Program-made: the position numbers and the translations under genes
In this document: in pieces, positions 58,861 to 64,000 of the stretch
Position numbering within the stretch: the first letter of the stretch is position 1
Layout: each line of letters opens with the position of its first letter
Notes under the pieces: generated by a model
Databases searched by the model: none
What the model was told of the DNA's origin: nothing
What the model saw: the letters and a program-made list of their open reading frames with translations, nothing else
NCBI GenBank assembly: GCA_964591175.1
Contig: CAZQAF010000002.1
Coordinates: 34,937 to 98,936 of the forward strand
Direction of reading: 5' to 3'
Length of the DNA stretch: 64,000 bases
From: UBA11574 sp964591175
GTDB lineage: Bacteria; Desulfobacterota; Desulfobacteria; Desulfobacterales; UBA11574

Positions 58861-59415
58861 TTATTTCAGCCATACGGGATGGATCTCGCTCACCGTCTCT
58901 TTCACGAATTTAATGGCCTGAAGCAAGCGAATATACATCAAAGCCAGCCCAATGTTTTCGGTGAAAATTTTTAAAGACTCCAGATCCCTTTCTGAAATGT
59001 CCCACGTTTCGTGGTGATACAGACGAAGAACGCCGATGAGTTTACCCTGTAATTTCACGGGAAGGGATATAATGGCACGGATTCCTTCTTTTTGCGCATC
59101 CTTTGGGTATTGGAGACGGTCTGATGCTGCCACATCCCGAATAACAACCGGTTCTCCCCTTAACTGATGGTCAAGACTTTTTTTAACTAAAACAGGCCCC
59201 TTGTTCATATAGTTGATGCTCAGCCCAAAGCTGGCCAGGGCTTCAAGTTCCTCGGTATCCGGATTGAGTACAAAAATCGTACACCCCTTGATCCCCAAGG
59301 CCCCTACCAATAGATGCGTCAATTGCGCCGCCATATCCTCCAGGTTATTGGAAGCGGCAATGGCACGAGTGACCACCTTATAAATATCGATATTGATTCT
59401 GTCTTCGGCAGCCAT
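58861..59415 (-). CDS. Single GAF-domain protein
   Basis: A 184-residue soluble protein made of one GAF domain (about 15-160) and a short tail, without any output domain. It is paralogous to the second GAF of the PHA-operon protein at 36216-37262, sharing NKGPVLVKKSLDHQLRGEPV against NKGPVSIQKSIAQALKGETV and a (S/N)DRLQY stretch. GGAGG lies ahead of the ATG. It is 78 bases after the universal stress protein gene on the same strand, suggesting a stress or redox sensing pair. Confidence 0.85.
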   Translation of the reverse strand: MAAEDRINIDIYKVVTRAIAASNNLEDMAAQLTHLLVGALGIKGCTIFVLNPDTEELEALASFGLSINYMNKGPVLVKKSLDHQLRGEPVVIRDVAASDRLQYPKDAQKEGIRAIISLPVKLQGKLIGVLRLYHHETWDISERDLESLKIFTENIGLALMYIRLLQAIKFVKETVSEIHPVWLK

Positions 59416-59493
59416 GAAATTCCTCCTTATATGTTCCGAACGTCAATAAAGAATATTCTTTTTTCAGTTTCCTTCTCATGAATGCAGGTGCGG

Positions 59494-59958
59494 CTAGGAT
59501 ACAATGCATATGGTCGTATCTTTCAGCGCCGCCACAACTTTGCTGAAAACGCTCCCGGTAAAAAACCGGGCAATTTTACCGGGCTTTCGATTTAATACCA
59601 CCACATTAAAAGGACCATTATGGGCAAGGTCTATGATGTCTCCGGCAACATCCTTTTTTTTCGGTTCAAACACAATGTGAATTTTATCGTCTCTGAACCC
59701 CTTTCCCGACAGATGGCTTTTAATGGTTTTCAGCTCGTCATCCTGTTCATTGATTCTTTGTGACAAATAATTCAATGTGTCCTTCATCTGTTCCATAACA
59801 GGACTGCCGCGCATTTCAATGGGAGGCGCCGGGGTGTAGGCGTTAAATAAGGTGATGTCGGCTTCTTTTTTGTCGGCAAAGGTACGGACGACAAAATCCA
59901 GCGCCTTTTTGTCATGGCTGGTGAAATTATAAGGTAATAATATTTTTATATCATCCAT
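59494..59958 (-). CDS. Universal stress protein family
   Basis: A 154-residue UspA-fold protein. It begins KILLPYNFTSHDKKALDFVV and has IIDLAHNGPFNVVVLNRKPG and GSVFSKVVAALKDTTICIV at the C terminus, the region of the ATP-binding loop (G-x2-x-G-x9-G-S pattern partly kept). AGGAGG lies ahead of the ATG. It is cotranscribed with the GAF-domain gene. Role: stress or starvation response, not more specific. The 263 bases upstream (59959-60221) show no gene. Confidence 0.88.
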   Translation of the reverse strand: MDDIKILLPYNFTSHDKKALDFVVRTFADKKEADITLFNAYTPAPPIEMRGSPVMEQMKDTLNYLSQRINEQDDELKTIKSHLSGKGFRDDKIHIVFEPKKKDVAGDIIDLAHNGPFNVVVLNRKPGKIARFFTGSVFSKVVAALKDTTICIVS

Positions 59959-60221
59959 ACGGCCCTCCTTTCACCTTGCTTTGGGTTCCGTGATTAATGA
60001 ACGGGCTAAAACGAAAATGGACAGATCGGTCGCCAGTTTAACAAATACAAAATATTATGGATATATCCGTTCCTTCGCTTATCCGAAATAGGGCAAGTAG
60101 GGTTCGTGTGAACAGCCCTGATCGGATACGGTGTTTAACAGTTCAAGATGACATACTGTTATCTATAAAATATCAAAGCTGATCCCAAAATGTCAAATGC
60201 CGCGATCATTACAGCATTTCA

Positions 60222-62759
60222 TCATAACGGATGCCCCAGTTGTATCAAAAAGACCGGACCGGATTCGTTCAAACCGCCGGGTTGTCGCAGCGGCCAGGCA
60301 AGTCCAATGCGAAAGGAAGACAGATTGCCCCAGGCAATTTCCAGGGAAGTAACCAGCTCAAATCCGGCCCCCACCAGGATATCGTCACTGGAAGGATGGT
60401 CGCTGGCCATTCCGGTATCGATAAAGGTACCCAGATAAATTCGATGAAAGTATAAGGGCAGGGTTTTATATCCGGCCTGCAGGTTGACCAGTGGCCAAAG
60501 CACTTCGGCCCCGGTAGTGACAGCCTGGCCGGCTTCTATAATATTGGAATCGAATCCCCGGAGCGGAAACAACCGGGTGGGACGCTGGGTAAAGTACCCT
60601 TCCGCAACATTCCCGCCGATGCGGTACGTATTATGCCCCGGCATCAAGTCTCCCCAGGTTTTGCCGGCTTCAAGATAAAGCGATGTGTAGATTTTCTCTC
60701 CGAACCAGAGCACACCGCCTCCGAAAAGCGATTGACTGCCTTTTTCAAAAACATCGAGGTTGAGCCAAGCCTGGTGACGGCCAAAGGTTTTGTGCAGGCT
60801 GAAAGATGACCAGTACTCGTCCCTGGATGGTCCCGATCTCTCAAGGGGTTCATAGTACCGTCCATTCATCGAAAGTTCGATCTCATTGATGCCCAGCGGC
60901 GTCCAAAAAACGCTGAACTCATTGCGGGACTCATCGACAACCTGTTTCAGCCGGGTCGTATAAGACAGCGGATAACGTGTCACGCGCGCCCCGACATCTT
61001 TGATTCTTCCCCCCAATATCCCGGAAAAAAAATTGGTTCCCGTTGCATAGCGAAGTCCGGCATCGATGGTGTATTTTCCCGTAACGTCATGGCCTTCGGT
61101 CACCACGCCGGCCTGAAAGTCAGATCCGTCATAGAAGGCTTCAGGTACCAGATAATTCGGCAGAATGCTTTTTAAAGGTGTGTACGGCTTGGCATTTAAA
61201 GAAGACGCGTTTTTTTTAGAAGCGACGGCCTCTTTCTTTCCGGCAGTCAACGCCATCCGGGATTCATTATTTAAATTTAATGGCGCCATCTGCCAGCCCT
61301 TTGCCGACAGGCAAAGATACTTGTCCAGGCGGGGCAAAAGCGCTGCGGTGTTACATTGGGCCATGGGCTGCATGCGGGTATTTACGACTTGGAACCGGCC
61401 GGATTTATTGGAAGCAAAAACCAGTCGGTCATTTTGTATCCAGGGATCTATCTCCAGGGAAGGCGCCGTGGTGATCCGGTGCCAGGATTTATCGTAGAGC
61501 CAGATGTCCCAGTTGCCGTTCAGATTAGCGGACACGGTAACGCGCCCCCGGCTGTCCATAACAGGGCCCGACATCTGAATGACATCCGGCGGCCCGGGAA
61601 TCAGGGCAACCGCATCCAGCCGGGGGCCCCAAAGGCGGGTGGCAAAAGACATCTTGCCTTTGGGCAGCAGCATCAGATAAGGATGATGTCCCTTGCGGGT
61701 AATTGCGACGCCCCCTTGCCCCGGGTCCCAGACATGATCGATATCGTACGGCCAGGATGTATCCCCCTGGTATTCGACGATCCTGGAAACCCCTTTATCG
61801 TCATACTCCGATAGCCACAGGACCTTATAGGCATCCATAAATCCGTAACGGCCCCGGCGTTTAAGCTTTACGATACCGGGATAAATGCCGGAACGATTCC
61901 AATATACAAATGGATCGGGCCAGTACCCGGTAATATGCAGACCTTTGCCCGTATGTTTTTCACCATTGTGGGCCATTTGAAATTTTTGCCACAGAGCGCT
62001 CCAGGTGGCGCCAAAGCTCTGCCTGGCTTTCAAATCGATCTCGACAGGAATAATGCCGCGGCCGTGTCTCTGGATGAAATCCAGGAGGCGATTCCACCCA
62101 TATTTTTGGTAAATCCAGAAGATAAAAGGCCGCCCGTAAATTTTATAAGCATCATGTCCCGGCCAAAGTTCGGGATGGTTGCTGATCAGATCCAGGTCAG
62201 GAGGGGCGCTGGTATGAAAGATTTCGGCCGAGATGGGATCCAGAAGGGGATTGTTCCGGTACAATTTGTATAGCAAGGCGGAAACGCCGTCTAAAATCCA
62301 CTCCGGCAGGACAATATTGGGTGAAATGATTTCGCCGAACATGGTATGCACTTTGGCGGGTATGCCCTCGCGGATGCTGAATATGGCCTGCAAACAAAGA
62401 CCTTTGAATAGAAAATAGGTCCAGGGGTCGGACTCGGTGTAGCCGTCTTCCATGACACCGGGGGCTCGCAAAGGGATGCGGATTTCGCGATGGGGAAACA
62501 TGTTTACGCGAACTTTGGGCAGATCCAGGTCTTCATCCAGAATCACATGCAACGGATAGTGAATCGTTAAATCTTTACTTGAAAGGAACGCGACGATTTT
62601 CTGATAGTTTTCAAGCAAACGCGCGGCAATTTGATTTTCCTTTTCAGGATAGTAAAGCTGCAGGCCGTCTTTTTCAATCCGTTGCAGCGCCCACCCGTTG
62701 GCCGTCGAAATTGCGAGCAACAATATTCCCAAAAGCGCGATTCGCTTGATCAACAGCAC
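60222..62759 (-). CDS. Large exported protein: gluzincin-like, beta-propeller and barrel regions
   Basis: An 845-residue protein with a signal peptide (about 1-24). Three regions are visible. The N-terminal third resembles the M1-like gluzincin fold found in stand-alone peptidase_MA proteins, but the HExxH position reads FLFKGLCLQAI, so it is probably inactive. The middle third resembles TolB/WD40-like propellers (VFASNKSGRFQVV, DSRGRVTVSANLNGNWDIWLYD). The last 300 residues look like an outer-membrane barrel (AWLNLDVFEKG, GWGDLMPGHNTYRIGGNVAEG-like stretches, SFRIGLAWPLR), though the chain ends in Leu, not Phe. A surface or secretion role is likely; no firm family. Confidence 0.7.
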   Translation of the reverse strand: MLLIKRIALLGILLLAISTANGWALQRIEKDGLQLYYPEKENQIAARLLENYQKIVAFLSSKDLTIHYPLHVILDEDLDLPKVRVNMFPHREIRIPLRAPGVMEDGYTESDPWTYFLFKGLCLQAIFSIREGIPAKVHTMFGEIISPNIVLPEWILDGVSALLYKLYRNNPLLDPISAEIFHTSAPPDLDLISNHPELWPGHDAYKIYGRPFIFWIYQKYGWNRLLDFIQRHGRGIIPVEIDLKARQSFGATWSALWQKFQMAHNGEKHTGKGLHITGYWPDPFVYWNRSGIYPGIVKLKRRGRYGFMDAYKVLWLSEYDDKGVSRIVEYQGDTSWPYDIDHVWDPGQGGVAITRKGHHPYLMLLPKGKMSFATRLWGPRLDAVALIPGPPDVIQMSGPVMDSRGRVTVSANLNGNWDIWLYDKSWHRITTAPSLEIDPWIQNDRLVFASNKSGRFQVVNTRMQPMAQCNTAALLPRLDKYLCLSAKGWQMAPLNLNNESRMALTAGKKEAVASKKNASSLNAKPYTPLKSILPNYLVPEAFYDGSDFQAGVVTEGHDVTGKYTIDAGLRYATGTNFFSGILGGRIKDVGARVTRYPLSYTTRLKQVVDESRNEFSVFWTPLGINEIELSMNGRYYEPLERSGPSRDEYWSSFSLHKTFGRHQAWLNLDVFEKGSQSLFGGGVLWFGEKIYTSLYLEAGKTWGDLMPGHNTYRIGGNVAEGYFTQRPTRLFPLRGFDSNIIEAGQAVTTGAEVLWPLVNLQAGYKTLPLYFHRIYLGTFIDTGMASDHPSSDDILVGAGFELVTSLEIAWGNLSSFRIGLAWPLRQPGGLNESGPVFLIQLGHPL

Positions 62760-62792
62760 AACTCCTCAATATCAGGGGAAAAAGATTAAAAG

Positions 62793-63893
62793 CTACGATG
62801 AGATAGATAGGGTAACCGCTTTTGTATCACCATCGGTTGTTGACACAAGGAGTTGATATTCATTTATGGAAGTGTCCGCCAGAAGTTCGTAGATACCGAA
62901 ATAGCCCAGGGCCTCAACAGGGATTCCGTTTATTGAAATGATTTCATCACCTTCTTTAAGTCCTGCCTCCCATGCAGAGCTCCCCTCATTCACATAAATA
63001 ATATCACTTGCATCGTATATATTTATTTGAAGTCCTGTTCTTTGTATTCCGCTATTATTGATGTGGCTCCTGTCATCATAACGATCAAGTTTAACCACAT
63101 TTTCGGAAAATTTGAAAATCGTCAGAAACTCCCTGAAGAAAGTCCCTCCGACCGCAGGCCAGCTTCCTACCTGAACGGTTATTTCATCCGGGCACGCCAT
63201 GCCGGCACAGTAGCCGGTCAAGGGCACGTATTCAACCATCTCGGAACCGTTTATATTGAAATTTACAGACTCAAAAAGCACTTCCGGCCTCCGGCCCAGA
63301 GAATCCAACATCGCGGTGGTTATTTTCGTATATGCCGCGCCTGTGTCGAGAAGGTTGCTCCCTTGCGGCATCCCTTCCATAGAAATATCGGTGAAAGGCC
63401 TGCCGTTTTCGTAATGGATGGGTACCGTCACCAGACCGGGCGAACCGTTTTCAAGGATATCATAAAAATAAATCAACTCATTCTTGTAATCAAAGGTTAA
63501 ATCGAAGTTTCGTAAAAGGTCAAGGCCGATTATGCCGTTGAAATATCCGCCTCTGGATTGGGTGAAAGCTGAATCAATGGACCGGGCCGAAAAGTTCTGA
63601 AAGCATACGCCGTTTTCAAGACAAAGGCTTTCGATAAACACATCCCCGTCCGGGCTTCCGAATATTCCGGCAGGAACTTCGGTTCTTGAAGCCCCTGTAT
63701 CGACCAGCAGGTCAAGGTTTGTTGCGCCGTTGACCTCGGCACTCACAACAAAAAGCGAGCCATGTACAAGTCTTGCCGCCACGGGCGTGTGAATATCACC
63801 GCCCAACGTGTAAACGGTAGCGGTGCTGTCTCCGCCACCGCCGCAGCCATACAGGAAAAACAAAACCGCCATGATATTGATGCTCTGTTTCAT
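62793..63893 (-). CDS. Aspartic protease-like lipoprotein with PDZ domain
   Basis: A 366-residue lipoprotein; the lipobox is LYGC followed by a Gly-rich linker. Two retropepsin-type motifs occur in one chain, LLVDTGASRTEVP (about 62-74) and NLLDTGAAYTKI (about 185-196), so the two lobes of a pepsin-like site are built in a single protein. The last 100 residues are a PDZ domain (YVNEGSSAWEAGLKEGDEII, INGIPVEAL), as in housekeeping periplasmic proteases. It is preceded, with a 4-base overlap (ATGA), by a truncated gene at the window edge. Substrate unknown. Confidence 0.85.
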   Translation of the reverse strand: MKQSINIMAVLFFLYGCGGGGDSTATVYTLGGDIHTPVAARLVHGSLFVVSAEVNGATNLDLLVDTGASRTEVPAGIFGSPDGDVFIESLCLENGVCFQNFSARSIDSAFTQSRGGYFNGIIGLDLLRNFDLTFDYKNELIYFYDILENGSPGLVTVPIHYENGRPFTDISMEGMPQGSNLLDTGAAYTKITTAMLDSLGRRPEVLFESVNFNINGSEMVEYVPLTGYCAGMACPDEITVQVGSWPAVGGTFFREFLTIFKFSENVVKLDRYDDRSHINNSGIQRTGLQINIYDASDIIYVNEGSSAWEAGLKEGDEIISINGIPVEALGYFGIYELLADTSINEYQLLVSTTDGDTKAVTLSISS

Positions 63894-64000
63894 CTTGGCC
63901 GGCGGGTCTTGCTCTGGTAATCATTTTTTACTTTTTTTAGTTTAATGAAAAATTCTTCATTGGAGATAATTTCCTTCTCCATGAGAAGTTGGGTTAATGT
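63890..64000 (-). CDS. C-terminal end of an unknown gene, truncated by window edge
   Basis: The minus strand is open from the right edge to a TGA overlapping the start of the aspartic protease gene. The 36 visible residues read LLMEKEIISNEEFFIKLKKV then KNDYQSKTRRPR, a short helical tail typical of many unnamed small proteins (LLxEKxxIxxEEFxxKL). The 4-base overlap implies coupled translation with the protease. Confidence 0.6.
   Translation of the reverse strand, partial: TLTQLLMEKEIISNEEFFIKLKKVKNDYQSKTRRPR

Noticed and set aside
1..64000. CRISPR arrays or complete phage
   Set aside because: No regularly spaced repeats of CRISPR length, no cas genes, and no phage structural or integrase genes were seen.

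Overview
The window is about 64 kb of draft sequence: two runs of exactly 100 N mark scaffold joins. It most resembles a strictly anaerobic, PHA-storing member of the Desulfobacterota (Desulfobacterales-like). That placement is inferred from a formate-tetrahydrofolate ligase, a two-gene DsrMK-like membrane/Fe-S module, TusA and DsrE-type sulfur carriers, a large polyhydroxyalkanoate (PHA) cluster, small Cys-rich proteins of a type I associate with this group, and in-frame TGA codons that read as selenocysteine. No rRNA or species marker is present, so the placement stops there.

Layout. 1-9 kb: end of an M48 protease/TPR gene, an EF-G paralogue with a GerMN-domain gene, then a minus-strand heme block (hemE-hemN-gap-hemH-hemG) and tRNA-Ala(GGC). 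9-20.5 kb: housekeeping genes (PpiD/SurA-like foldase, YjbQ, radical SAM enzyme, prmA, B12/radical SAM-TPR protein, nitroreductase, cupin, SEC-C methionine aminopeptidase, HAD-AIR synthase fusion, asparaginase-domain protein) with two copies of a palindromic repeat placed between convergent genes. 20.6-29 kb: an RNB exoribonuclease, an asymmetric heterodimeric ABC exporter, fhs and trmL. 29-33.5 kb: small Cys-rich or zinc-ribbon proteins, a NarL-type two-component pair and dodecin. 34-44 kb: PHA metabolism, with a class III synthase (phaE-phaC), a second synthase with its own accessory protein, two tandem phasin-like proteins, phaJ, phaR, thiolase, a reductase and a thiolase remnant.

44.5-49.7 kb looks like a small island. 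A complete tRNA-Leu(CAA) lies at its left edge and a 54-base copy of that tRNA's 3' end at its right edge. Between them are a frameshifted pseudogene, two methyltransferases and a molybdopterin oxidoreductase. Next come two tiny membrane peptides, a strong terminator, a YgjP-like metallopeptidase and an orphan CbbQ-type AAA ATPase.

52.6-58.8 kb is the most interesting stretch. A MarR regulator that looks leaderless is followed by a DsrE-like protein, TusA, a NarI/DsrM-like membrane protein, a DsrK/HdrD-like Fe-S protein, a FadL-type porin, and then two consecutive genes broken by in-frame TGA. One is a rhodanese-like lipoprotein whose active-site loop reads Sec-Ala-Sec. The other is a TlpA-like thioredoxin whose active site reads Sec-Val-Trp-Cys. 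Each TGA set has a small hairpin with a G-containing loop at the spacing expected of bacterial SECIS elements. Together these suggest a sulfur or redox relay from cytoplasmic carriers, through a membrane Fe-S complex, to periplasmic selenoproteins. The window closes with GAF and universal stress proteins, a large outer-membrane protein, a two-motif aspartic protease with a PDZ domain, and a truncated gene.
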